Shown here in pieces: positions 1-6,572 of a stretch of 17,542 nucleotides of DNA. The position numbers were made by a program, and so were the translations under genes. This DNA is from Pseudomonadota bacterium (GTDB taxonomy: Bacteria; Pseudomonadota; Gammaproteobacteria; Steroidobacterales; Steroidobacteraceae). The DNA lies in assembly GCA_021838065.1 (NCBI GenBank), contig JAKCEJ010000018.1, positions 1 to 17,542 on the forward strand, read 5' to 3'. The number at the start of each line of letters is the position of its first letter. Within the stretch, counting starts at the first letter, position 1. The notes beneath the pieces were generated by a model that worked only from the letters and a program-made list of their open reading frames with translations, did no database searches and was not told the DNA's origin.

Positions 1-394
1 TCATCATGTGCGAGACGACGCCGCCCTGGGTCTTCACTCCGGGGCTCGCCGCCTCACCCTTGAAGTGGATCGGCAGATGCAGGCGGATCGGCTCGTTCTC
101 GACCACGCGCTGCAGATCGAGGTGCACGATCTGGTTGCGCGCCGGGTGCATCTGCACGTCCTTGACGATCGCCGGCTGCGCGCGCTCGCCGATCTGCAGT
201 TGCACGATCGAGGAATAAAAGCGTTCGTCCTCGATGACGATCAGCAGCTTGCGATGATCGATGGCGAGCGACTCGGCCTCGTGATGACCGCCGTACAGAA
301 TGGCGGGAACCTTACCTGCGTAACGCAGGCGGCGGCTCGCACCTTTGCCTTGCGTTCCGCGCGGTTCCGCGCTGAAAGTGAATGCAATACGCAT
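1..394 (-). CDS. rplY: 50S ribosomal protein L25 (Ctc family), 3' part cut by window edge
   Basis: The first 131 codons are present and the frame runs off the left edge without a stop. The protein begins MRIAFTFSAEPRGTQGKGAS and continues with RRLRYAGKVPAILYGG, the N-terminal signature of the L25/Ctc family that binds 5S rRNA in the large subunit. Reading on past 95 residues with QRVVENEPIRLHLPIHFKGE indicates the longer Ctc form with a C-terminal beta domain rather than the short E. coli-type L25. The start at 394 has a clear Shine-Dalgarno GGAG at 401-404, six bases upstream. It lies downstream of prs on the same strand, as in Pseudomonas relatives, where pth and ychF usually follow. The family assignment is firm; total length cannot be seen. 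Confidence 0.95.
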   Translation of the reverse strand, partial: MRIAFTFSAEPRGTQGKGASRRLRYAGKVPAILYGGHHEAESLAIDHRKLLIVIEDERFYSSIVQLQIGERAQPAIVKDVQMHPARNQIVHLDLQRVVENEPIRLHLPIHFKGEAASPGVKTQGGVVSHMM

Positions 395-550
395 GATGTT
401 CTCCAATCTACGATGACACCGTGCCGTGACCCGCGACCAGGTCGCAGCACACCAGAAACTCGATCAAACCCTCGCGGGCGCCTAGCAATAGGGTCCTCAC
501 TGACCGGACACGGTCACAGCGCCCGGTTGGGGACTGCTGCTCGCCCGCAC
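395..550. other. prs-rplY intergenic spacer with two short dyads
   Basis: This 156-bp stretch has no convincing gene. It holds two perfect short inverted repeats: 433-445 (gcgacc, one base, ggtcgc) and 501-516 (tgaccg, four-base loop, cggtca). Neither is followed by a T-run on the minus strand, so neither is a classical intrinsic terminator. I could not find a well-spaced -35/-10 pair for rplY. The dyads could be RNA structures in a prs-rplY transcript or binding sites; this is inference only. Confidence 0.3.
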
Positions 551-1507
551 TCAATCGACATACAGCGAACTCACCGACTCCTCGTCGCGGATGCGGCGAA
601 TCGTCTCGGCGAGCAGCGCCGCCACCGACAGCTGGCGGATGCGCTTGCACGCGCGTGCCGCCTCCGACAGCGGAATGGTATCGGTCACCACCAGCTCATC
701 GAGCACCGAGGCCGAAATGCGGCTCACCGCCTCCCCGGAGAGGATCGGGTGCGTGATGTAGGCGACCACTTTCTCGGCGCCTTCGTCCTTCAGCGCATTG
801 GCAGCCTGGCACAGCGTGCCGGCCGTATCGATCATGTCATCGACCAGCATGCACACCTTGCCGCGGATGTCGCCGATGATGTTCATCACCTTCGACTCGT
901 TCGGGCGCGGCCGGCGCTTGTCGATGATGGCCAGCTCCGCATCGTCGAGCCGCTTGGCGAAGGCGCGCGCGCGCACCACGCCGCCGACGTCCGGCGAGAC
1001 GACCACCACATTGCGGTACGCCTGCCTCCAGGCGTCCCCGAGCAATACCGGCGAGGCATACACATTGTCGACCGGGATGTCGAAGAATCCCTGGATCTGA
1101 TCGGCGTGCAGATCGACGGTCAGCAGCCGGTTGACCCCGGCGATCGACATCATGTTGGCCACCAGCCGCGCGCTGATCGCCGAGCGTGTGGCGCGCGGCC
1201 TGCGATCCTGACGCGAGTAGCCGAAGTACGGCACCACTGCGGTGATGCGGGCCGCCGAGGCGCGCCGGCAGGCATCCACCATCACCAGCAGCTCCATCAG
1301 CGTGTCGTTGGTCGGCGGACAGGTCGGCTGCAAGATGAACACGTCGCGGCCGCGCACGTTGTCCATCAGCTCGACGTTGATCTCGCCGTCGCTGAAGCGG
1401 CCGACGTACGCGCGTCCGAGGCGCGTCTGCAGATGGCGCGCGATGTCGGTTGCGAGCCCCGGATTGGCATTGCCGGCGAACAAGGCCAGCAAATCGCTCG
1501 TGCTCAT
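551..1507 (-). CDS. prs: ribose-phosphate pyrophosphokinase (PRPP synthetase)
   Basis: Makes phosphoribosyl pyrophosphate from ribose 5-phosphate and ATP in the cytoplasm, feeding purine, pyrimidine, histidine, tryptophan and NAD synthesis. The 318 residues match the family's usual length of about 315. Visible motifs include YFGYSRQDRR (residues 94-103), VDLHADQIQGFFDIPVDN (131-148) with catalytic His134, the catalytic flexible loop starting DKRRPRPN (196-203) and the PRPP-binding loop VDDMIDTAGT (222-231). The position equivalent to the common PI(T/S)AK reads AISAR, a conservative variant. The start at 1507 fits the family N-terminus (LALFAGNANPGLA), although no strong Shine-Dalgarno is visible. 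The gene follows ispE and tRNA-Gln and precedes rplY on the same strand. Confidence 0.97.
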   Translation of the reverse strand: MSTSDLLALFAGNANPGLATDIARHLQTRLGRAYVGRFSDGEINVELMDNVRGRDVFILQPTCPPTNDTLMELLVMVDACRRASAARITAVVPYFGYSRQDRRPRATRSAISARLVANMMSIAGVNRLLTVDLHADQIQGFFDIPVDNVYASPVLLGDAWRQAYRNVVVVSPDVGGVVRARAFAKRLDDAELAIIDKRRPRPNESKVMNIIGDIRGKVCMLVDDMIDTAGTLCQAANALKDEGAEKVVAYITHPILSGEAVSRISASVLDELVVTDTIPLSEAARACKRIRQLSVAALLAETIRRIRDEESVSSLYVD

Positions 1508-1538
1508 GAATACACTACGTCAGCCACAGGTTACCGCT

Positions 1539-1554
1539 CGGCGGCTCGCCGCCG
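1539..1554 (-). promoter_or_regulatory. GC hairpin between tRNA-Gln and prs
   Basis: A perfect 7-bp dyad (cggcggc, two bases, gccgccg) sits 12 bp beyond the 3' end of tRNA-Gln and about 30 bp before the prs start. No T-run follows on the minus strand. It could be an attenuator, a processing signal for releasing the tRNA from a longer transcript, or chance in GC-rich DNA. Confidence 0.3.
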
Positions 1555-1566
1555 TCCACAACGATC

Positions 1567-1641
1567 TGGCTGGGGTGGAAGGATTCGAACCTCCGAATGG
1601 CGGGATCAAAACCCGCTGCCTTACCACTTGGCGACACCCCA
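1567..1641 (-). tRNA. tRNA-Gln, anticodon TTG, CCA encoded
   Basis: On the minus strand the 75-nt sequence begins TGGGGTGTCGCCAAG and ends CACCCCAGCCA, giving a 7-bp acceptor stem, a G discriminator and an encoded CCA tail. The T arm contains GGTTCGAATCC. The anticodon stem GCGGG/CCCGC encloses the loop TTTTGAT, which reads as anticodon TTG, decoding CAA and by wobble CAG. The sequence closely resembles E. coli tRNA-Gln. It lies between ispE and prs in the same orientation, a placement known from pseudomonads, and has no obvious promoter of its own, so it is probably processed out of an ispE-prs transcript. Because gatCAB is also present in this window, charging could go through Glu-tRNA-Gln transamidation or through a GlnRS encoded elsewhere. 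Confidence 0.97.
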
Positions 1642-1683
1642 GCACCGCAAAATCCTCCACTGCCGTTCACCGCGCCGCGGCCC

Positions 1684-1701
1684 GCGCCGCTCGAGCGGCG
1701 C
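1684..1701 (-). terminator. perfect 18-bp palindrome just after ispE
   Basis: GCGCCGCTCGAGCGGCGC is perfectly self-complementary and can fold into a 7-bp stem with a TCGA tetraloop. It starts six bases past the ispE stop, between ispE and tRNA-Gln. The minus-strand sequence that follows is GC-rich with no immediate T-run (the first TTTT is about 27 bases on), so it would be a non-canonical terminator or a processing structure. Confidence 0.35.
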
Positions 1702-1706
1702 TCCAG

Positions 1707-2570
1707 TCACACCGGTTCTGAAAGAAGCGCATGCAGCGGGGAGACGTTCAAGCCCCGCGCGACGAAACTCCGCCACGGGTCCGGAACACGCGCCGCGATG
1801 CGTTCCGCCTCACCGGGACTCGCCACGGATGCGAAAATACACGAGCCGGTCCCGGTGAGCCGTGCCGGCGCGTAGCGCCCCAGCCAATCGAGCGCCTCGG
1901 CGACCTCGGGCCATTTTGCGCGCACCACCGGCTCACAGTCATTGCGCCCGCCCGACTCCAAAAAGGCGCGTATTGTGATGAGGGGGGAATTTCGTGTCAA
2001 TTCAGGGCTCTGGAACACCTCGCGCGTCGACACGCTGACGCCCGGCCGGATAATGACATACCAGCGCTCCGGCAGCGTGATCGGCTCGAGCCGTTCCCCG
2101 ACCCCCTCCGCCCAGGCGGAAAAACCTCTAACGAATACAGGCACATCTGCGCCTAGCGGCAGCCCAAGCTCGGCAAGGGCACCCGGGGACAGCCCGCAGC
2201 CCCACAACCGGTTTAGCGCAAGAAGTGCCGTGGCCGCATCGCTGCTGCCGCCCCCCAGGCCTCCCCCGATCGGAATCCGCTTGATGACACGGATCGAGGC
2301 GCCGAGCCGGGCGCCGGCGGCCGTCTGCAGCGCCTGCGCGGCGCGCACGGTCAGATCTTCGTCGGCGGCGATTTGCGCCGGGCCCGCGCAGCGCTCGATC
2401 CGTCCGTCCTCGCGCACCTGGATTGCCACCGTGTCGCAGAGGTCGATGAGCTGGAAAAGCGTCTGCAGCTCGTGATAACCGTCCGGGCGGCGGCCGGTCA
2501 CATGCAGAAAGAGATTGAGCTTGGCGGGCGCCGGCCAGAGGCTCTCGTGCGCGCTCACTGCAGATGCCAT
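1707..2570 (-). CDS. ispE: 4-diphosphocytidyl-2-C-methyl-D-erythritol kinase
   Basis: Phosphorylates the 2-hydroxyl of CDP-methylerythritol with ATP in the cytoplasmic MEP pathway to isoprenoids. The 287 residues compare with 283 in E. coli. GHMP kinase features are clear: PAKLNLFLHVTGRRPDGYHE (residues 15-34) with the conserved Lys17, the glycine-rich ATP loop PIGGGLGGGSSDAA (100-113), the catalytic Asp142 in GADVPVF, and the C-terminal LTGTGSCIFA (238-247). The frame stays open far upstream, but the ATG at 2570 gives the family N-terminus and overlaps the lolB end by 16 bp, which suggests coupled translation. An 18-bp palindrome and tRNA-Gln follow. Confidence 0.96.
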   Translation of the reverse strand: MASAVSAHESLWPAPAKLNLFLHVTGRRPDGYHELQTLFQLIDLCDTVAIQVREDGRIERCAGPAQIAADEDLTVRAAQALQTAAGARLGASIRVIKRIPIGGGLGGGSSDAATALLALNRLWGCGLSPGALAELGLPLGADVPVFVRGFSAWAEGVGERLEPITLPERWYVIIRPGVSVSTREVFQSPELTRNSPLITIRAFLESGGRNDCEPVVRAKWPEVAEALDWLGRYAPARLTGTGSCIFASVASPGEAERIAARVPDPWRSFVARGLNVSPLHALLSEPV

Positions 2571-3178
2571 GCATCCACCACCAACCGCAGGCGCACCCCG
2601 GCGCGGCGCACCGACAGCAGCCTCGGCAGCCACTCGGCCCCCACCGGACTGTACGCCCGGTAGTCGATCGACCAGCCCGCCTGCTCGAGGCGCGAGAGCC
2701 GCTGCGTCGCGTCCACCTTGAGACTCGCCGGCAAGGCCGGATCGGGCACCCCGAGGATCCAGTAGCGCAGGCTCCCGAGCGGCGGATCGAACCCGAGCTG
2801 CCGCTCGAGCGCGGCGCGCGCCGCGGCATTGCCCAGGTGCTGCCCCCGCGAGGTGATCACGCTGAGCTCGCCGCCGGCATCGCTCACCTGGGTCGCGCCG
2901 GCCCCGAACGGTCCGCTGAGGATCATCCGCGTGCGCATCCCGTTCTGCGTCCAGCGGATATCGGCGTTGAAGCCCTGCCGGCCGACCGCCACGGCGACCC
3001 GGCCGTTGAGCTGAAAGCGCTCGAGCGCCTGCAGAAACGGGCGCCTGACGTTCCAGGCCGTGACGGGCGCCGGCGGCACCGGCACGGTCTGACAGGCGCT
3101 GAGCGCGAGCGCAGCGAGTGCGGCGAGCGCCGTGAGCGCGCGCCGCGGGTGGGCCGCGGAGACAGCATGCGATGACAT
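2555..3178 (-). CDS. lolB: outer-membrane lipoprotein LolB precursor
   Basis: LolB receives lipoproteins from the periplasmic carrier LolA and inserts them into the outer membrane, where it is itself anchored. The 207-residue precursor has the same length as in E. coli. Residues 11-28 form a lipoprotein signal peptide (PRR, then an Ala/Leu-rich core) ending in the lipobox LSAC, so Cys29 would be lipidated. Gln at +2 is compatible with outer-membrane sorting. The family motif LRYWILGVP is at 137-145, followed by a final beta strand ending VRLRLVVDAWHLQ. I chose the ATG at 3178 because the frame upstream would push the signal peptide about 40 residues inside. No Shine-Dalgarno is visible, and a TATAGT hexamer lies just upstream (see promoter). 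It overlaps ispE. Confidence 0.92.
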   Translation of the reverse strand: MSSHAVSAAHPRRALTALAALAALALSACQTVPVPPAPVTAWNVRRPFLQALERFQLNGRVAVAVGRQGFNADIRWTQNGMRTRMILSGPFGAGATQVSDAGGELSVITSRGQHLGNAAARAALERQLGFDPPLGSLRYWILGVPDPALPASLKVDATQRLSRLEQAGWSIDYRAYSPVGAEWLPRLLSVRRAGVRLRLVVDAWHLQ

Positions 3179-3185
3179 GGGGCGC

Positions 3186-3191
3186 ACTATA
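3186..3191 (-). promoter_or_regulatory. putative -10 element of lolB (leaderless start)
   Basis: On the minus strand TATAGT matches the sigma70 -10 consensus in five of six positions and ends seven bases before the lolB ATG. Transcription would then start at or beside the A of the ATG, giving a leaderless mRNA, consistent with the missing Shine-Dalgarno. The -35 region is GC-rich with no match, so this is tentative. Confidence 0.35.
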
Positions 3192-3196
3192 TCGCA

Positions 3197-3230
3197 GCCG
3201 GCCGGCCGGCCCGCCCGCGGCGCCGGCGCC
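3197..3230. repeat. two GC palindromes in the lolB-prfA divergent spacer
   Basis: GCCGGCCGGCCGGC (3197-3210) is a perfect 14-bp palindrome and GGCGCCGGCGCC (3219-3230) a perfect 12-bp palindrome, both within the 106-bp spacer between divergent lolB and prfA. Either could fold in the prfA leader RNA. In DNA this rich in G and C, short palindromes also arise by chance. Confidence 0.35.
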
Positions 3231-3284
3231 TTGTCGCGCGCGCGTCGATCCCGGAGAATGCCGCGCCCCGTACGATCGACGACC

Positions 3285-4367
3285 ATGAAGGACTCCATCC
3301 GCCAGCGGCTCGAGAAGCTCTACGACCGTTTCGAAGAGGTGGGACGGCTGCTGGCCTCGCCCGACCTCGACGGCGGCTCGGCGCAATTCCGCGAGCTATC
3401 GGTCGAATACGCGCGGCTGCAGCCGCTGGCCGAGCGCCTCGGCGCCTACCGTGCGCTCGAGCGCGACCTTGCGGCCGCGCGCGAGATGCTCGGCGATGCC
3501 GATCCGGGCATGCGCGCCCTCGGGGCGGAGGAGCAGAGCCGGGTCGAGGCCGCGATCGCGGCATCCGAGGAGGGTCTGAACGCGCTGCTGCTGCCGCAGG
3601 ACCCGCGGGACGAGAAGAATCTCTTTCTCGAGATCCGCGCCGGCACCGGCGGGGACGAGGCGGCGCTGTTCGCCGGGGACCTCTTTCGCATGTACGCGCG
3701 CTACGCGGAGTCCAAGGGCTTCACCGTGGAGGTATTGAGCGAGAGCCCCGGGGAGCACGGCGGCTACAAGGAGATCATCAGCCGCATCGCCGGCCGGGGC
3801 GCCTTCTCGCGCCTGAAATTCGAATCCGGCGCGCATCGCGTGCAGCGCGTGCCGGCCACCGAGGCGCAGGGGCGCATCCACACCTCGGCCTGCACGGTGG
3901 CGATCCTGCCCGAGCTCAATGAGATCGCCAGCGTCGAGATCAATCCGGCGGACCTGCGCATCGACACCTACCGCTCCTCCGGCGCCGGCGGCCAGCACGT
4001 GAACAAGACCGACTCGGCCGTGCGCATCACCCACCTGCCGAGCGGGATCGTGGTGGAATGCCAGGACGAGCGCTCGCAGCACAAGAACCGCTCGCGCGCC
4101 CTCTCGCTGCTGCAGGCGCGGCTGCTCGCCGCCGAGCAGGAGAAACAGACGAGCGCCCAGGCGCAGTCGCGCCGCCTGCAGGTCGGCAGCGGCGACCGCT
4201 CCGAGCGCATCCGCACCTACAACTTTCCGCAGGGCCGCGTCACCGACCACCGCATCAACCTGACGCTCTACAAGCTGCCGCAGATCATGAACGGCGAGCT
4301 CGACGAGCTGCTCGATGCGCTCGCGCACGAGCATCAGGCCGAACTGCTCGCCGAGATCGAGGCTTAA
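3285..4367 (+). CDS. prfA: peptide chain release factor 1
   Basis: Recognises UAA and UAG stop codons and triggers hydrolysis of peptidyl-tRNA on the ribosome. It is 360 residues, identical in length to E. coli RF1. The codon-recognition motif PAT is at 190-192 within HRVQRVPATEAQGRIHTSA, and the catalytic GGQ at 235-237 within SSGAGGQHVNKTDSAVRITH. GSGDRSERIRTYNFPQGRVTDH follows near residue 305, split here between a short loop and the C-terminal core. The start at 3285 gives the family N-terminus (MKDSIRQRLEKLYDRFEEV); the Shine-Dalgarno is weak. It is divergent from lolB and convergent with mtgA, only 12 bp apart. hemA, usual before prfA in gammaproteobacteria, is absent. PrmC, which methylates the GGQ glutamine, is encoded at 5671-6552. 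Confidence 0.97.
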   Translation: MKDSIRQRLEKLYDRFEEVGRLLASPDLDGGSAQFRELSVEYARLQPLAERLGAYRALERDLAAAREMLGDADPGMRALGAEEQSRVEAAIAASEEGLNALLLPQDPRDEKNLFLEIRAGTGGDEAALFAGDLFRMYARYAESKGFTVEVLSESPGEHGGYKEIISRIAGRGAFSRLKFESGAHRVQRVPATEAQGRIHTSACTVAILPELNEIASVEINPADLRIDTYRSSGAGGQHVNKTDSAVRITHLPSGIVVECQDERSQHKNRSRALSLLQARLLAAEQEKQTSAQAQSRRLQVGSGDRSERIRTYNFPQGRVTDHRINLTLYKLPQIMNGELDELLDALAHEHQAELLAEIEA

Positions 4368-4379
4368 GGAAGAACGCCC

Positions 4380-5111
4380 TCAGCGCCCCGGGCGCGGCGG
4401 CGCGCGCGCCTTGAGATACGCCGGTCCGCCGAGATCGCGCATCTGGTGCAGCAGCCACTGCTGGCGCCAGCGCACGAAGGGCGAGGGGCTCGCCACGTGC
4501 CAGTGCACCGGATCGGGCAGCACCGCCGCAAGCAGCGCCGCCTGCGCGCTGGTGAGCCGCGCGGCCGGCTCGTGAAAGAAGCGCTCGGCGGCGGCCTGCA
4601 CGCCGAAGATGCCGTGGCCGAACTGCGCGATGTTGAGGTACACCTCGAGCACCCGCTGCTTGGGCCACAGCACATCGATCAGCACGGTGAGGTACGCCTC
4701 GATGCCCTTGCGGATCCAGCTGCGCCCGCCCCACAGGAACAGATTCTTCGCCACCTGCTGCGTGATGGTGCTGGCCCCGCGCAGCCGCCCGCCGCGCTCG
4801 GCGGTGCGAAGCGCGTCGTCGATGGCGTGAAAATCAAAGCCGTGATTGAACGGAAAGGTCTGATCCTCGGAGGCGACCGCAGCGATGCCGGCCTGCGGGG
4901 AGATGCGCCCCCAGGGCACCCAGCGGTAGTCGGTGCGGTAGAGGCGCTCCCCGGCGCGCAGCGCGCGCCACTTCGCCTCCACCATGAACGCGCTGGTGAG
5001 CGGCGGCACCCAGCGCAGCGCCAGCACCGGCAGCGCGGTGAGCACAACCCACGCCAGCGCCGCCTTCAGCAGCGTACGGCGCAACCACGGTCCGAACCCC
5101 TGCCTGCGCAT
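4380..5111 (-). CDS. mtgA: monofunctional biosynthetic peptidoglycan transglycosylase
   Basis: A GT51 glycosyltransferase that polymerises lipid II into glycan strands at the periplasmic face of the inner membrane. From the ATG at 5111 it has 243 residues (E. coli 242). A TTG at 5129 would add six residues, and neither start has a clear Shine-Dalgarno. One membrane anchor spans residues 13-33. GT51 motifs in order: SEDQTFPFNHGFD (81-93) with catalytic Glu82, RGASTITQQVAKNLFLW (111-127), RKGIEA with Glu138, then LEVYLNIAQFGHGIFGVQAAA. There is no transpeptidase domain, which separates it from class A penicillin-binding proteins. It ends 12 bp from convergent prfA and lies 56 bp or more downstream of the cyclophilin, probably the last gene of a prmC-ppi-mtgA unit. 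Confidence 0.95.
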   Translation of the reverse strand: MRRQGFGPWLRRTLLKAALAWVVLTALPVLALRWVPPLTSAFMVEAKWRALRAGERLYRTDYRWVPWGRISPQAGIAAVASEDQTFPFNHGFDFHAIDDALRTAERGGRLRGASTITQQVAKNLFLWGGRSWIRKGIEAYLTVLIDVLWPKQRVLEVYLNIAQFGHGIFGVQAAAERFFHEPAARLTSAQAALLAAVLPDPVHWHVASPSPFVRWRQQWLLHQMRDLGGPAYLKARAPPRPGR

Positions 5112-5185
5112 GCCCGAGTCTCGCTTCAACCCAATCGCTCGAGCGGCGGGCGGCGCGGCCCGATCCGACCGAGGCCCACGCCCGC

Positions 5186-5689
5186 TCAGCCGCTGAGGCG
5201 GCGCGCCGACACGATCAGCACATCCTCCATGGGCGCATCCTGGTAGCCCTTGCGCCGCCCGGTGGCGAGGCGCGCGATGGCATCGATCGTGTCCATCCCC
5301 TCGGTCACCCGGCCGAAGACCGCATAGCCGAAGTCCCGCGCGCTGTGATCGAGGAAAGCGTTGTCGGCAAGGTTGACGAAGAACTGCGAGGTGGCGCTGT
5401 CGATGGCGCTGGTGCGGGCCATGGACAGAGTCCCGCGCAGGTTCTTCAGACCGTTCTTCGCCTCGTTGCGGATCGGCTCGCGCGTCGTCTTGCTGCCGAA
5501 TTGCGCATCGAGCCCGCCGCCCTGGATCACGAATCCCGGCACGATGCGATGAAAGATCGTGCCGTCGAAGAATCCATCGTCCACGTAGGCGAGAAAGTTC
5601 TCCACGGTCACCGACGCCTCCTCGGGGTATAGCTCCACCGTGAAGCCGCCATGGGAGGTCTCGAATCGAATCAGCGAATTGCCGGCCAT
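5186..5689 (-). CDS. ppiB: cyclophilin-type peptidyl-prolyl cis-trans isomerase, cytoplasmic
   Basis: Catalyses cis-trans isomerisation of Xaa-Pro bonds during folding. It has 167 residues, against 164 for E. coli PpiB, and no signal peptide, so it should be cytoplasmic. The core FHRIVPGFVIQGGG (46-59) carries Arg48, Phe53 and Gln56, equivalent to Arg55, Phe60 and Gln63 of human cyclophilin A. GTLSMARTSAIDSATSQFFV (86-105) and FGYAVFGRVTEGMD (119-132) complete the active-site face. The ATG at 5689 has a strong Shine-Dalgarno GGAGGG at 5693-5698 and overlaps the end of prmC by 19 bp, so translation is probably coupled. PpiB is preferred over PpiA because there is no export signal; the exact symbol is by length and context. 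Confidence 0.93.
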   Translation of the reverse strand: MAGNSLIRFETSHGGFTVELYPEEASVTVENFLAYVDDGFFDGTIFHRIVPGFVIQGGGLDAQFGSKTTREPIRNEAKNGLKNLRGTLSMARTSAIDSATSQFFVNLADNAFLDHSARDFGYAVFGRVTEGMDTIDAIARLATGRRKGYQDAPMEDVLIVSARRLSG

Positions 5690-6552
5690 TGGCCCTCCGT
5701 CATGCGCTCGCGCCCCGCCAGATCGCGGTGCGTGCGCACTGTAACAAAGCCGCGCTGCGCAAGCTCGCCCGCGACCGACGACCCCTGCGCCGCACCGTGC
5801 TCGAGCAGCAGCCAGCCTCCGGGCGCGAGGTGCCGGGGCGCGCAACGAATGATCTCGCGCAGGCACGCCAGAGCGTCCGGCCCGGGAGTCAGGGCGAGGC
5901 GCGGCTCGTGGCCGAGCGCCTCAAGCGCCGGGTCATCCGCGGCGATGTACGGCGGATTGCTCACCAGCAGATCGAATGCCCCGGCCGGGAGTGCCTCGCA
6001 CCAGCTGCCCTGCCGGAATTCGATGCGGGCGAGGCCCGCCGCTGCGGCGTTGTCGCGGGCGACCGCAAGCGCCTGCGCCGACAGATCGGTGGCCACGATC
6101 TGCCAACCGGGGCGCTCGGATGCGAGCGCGAGGGCGATCGCGCCGGAGCCGGTGCCGAGGTCCGCCGCCCGCCCGTGCGCCGCGGGCCCGAGCGCCAGCG
6201 CGCGCTCGATCAGCAGCTCGGTCTCGGGGCGCGGCACGAGAACGGCCGGACTCACGGCGAGCTCGAGCGTCCAGAACCCTTTGCGGCCGAGCAGATAGGC
6301 CACCGGCTCGCCCGCGGCGCGCCGCTCGAGCAACTCCCCGAAGCGCCGCGCGGCCTCGGCGGCCGGGCGCTGCTCGGGATGCGAACGCAGCCGCGCGCGC
6401 GGTACGCGCAGCGCCGCGGCGAGCAGCAGCTCGGCGTCGAGCTGCGGGGTGCCGTTCGCATCGCTCCCGAGGGCCTCGCGCAGGCGATGCACGCCCTCGG
6501 CGAGCAGTTCCCCGACCGTGCCCGCGGCGGACTCAATGGCGATTCGCGTCAT
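5671..6552 (-). CDS. prmC: release factor glutamine N5-methyltransferase
   Basis: Transfers a methyl group from S-adenosylmethionine to the glutamine of the GGQ motif in release factors, raising termination efficiency. It has 293 residues; E. coli PrmC has 277. The N-terminal helical domain precedes VLVPRPETELLIE (105-117); the SAM-binding loop is DLGTGSGAIALALA (131-144), and the catalytic NPPY at 199-202 (VSNPPYIA) binds the glutamine amide. The start at 6552 leaves only 20 bp to the divergent membrane-protein start. In many gammaproteobacteria prmC follows prfA directly; here it is on the opposite strand, about 1.3 kb beyond the prfA stop, leading ppi and mtgA. Confidence 0.95.
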   Translation of the reverse strand: MTRIAIESAAGTVGELLAEGVHRLREALGSDANGTPQLDAELLLAAALRVPRARLRSHPEQRPAAEAARRFGELLERRAAGEPVAYLLGRKGFWTLELAVSPAVLVPRPETELLIERALALGPAAHGRAADLGTGSGAIALALASERPGWQIVATDLSAQALAVARDNAAAAGLARIEFRQGSWCEALPAGAFDLLVSNPPYIAADDPALEALGHEPRLALTPGPDALACLREIIRCAPRHLAPGGWLLLEHGAAQGSSVAGELAQRGFVTVRTHRDLAGRERMTEGQWPAIR

Positions 6553-6560
6553 GACACAGT

Positions 6561-6566
6561 TATGAT
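6561..6566 (+). promoter_or_regulatory. putative -10 element of the membrane-protein gene
   Basis: TATGAT matches the -10 consensus in five of six positions and ends six bases before the ATG at 6573, in the 20-bp spacer between divergent starts. With no Shine-Dalgarno present, a leaderless transcript is possible. The best -35 candidate (tggcga, 6537-6542, 18-bp spacing) is weak. Confidence 0.35.
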
Positions 6567-6572
6567 TGGCCG

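Noticed and set aside
8..1858. A 616-codon open frame on the plus strand
   Set aside because: It runs antisense across rplY, prs, tRNA-Gln and part of ispE, all securely identified, so it is a GC-rich shadow.
2571..3386. N-terminal extension of ispE to 3386
   Set aside because: The extra codons overlap lolB in another frame and encode no conserved sequence; the ATG at 2570 gives the family N-terminus.
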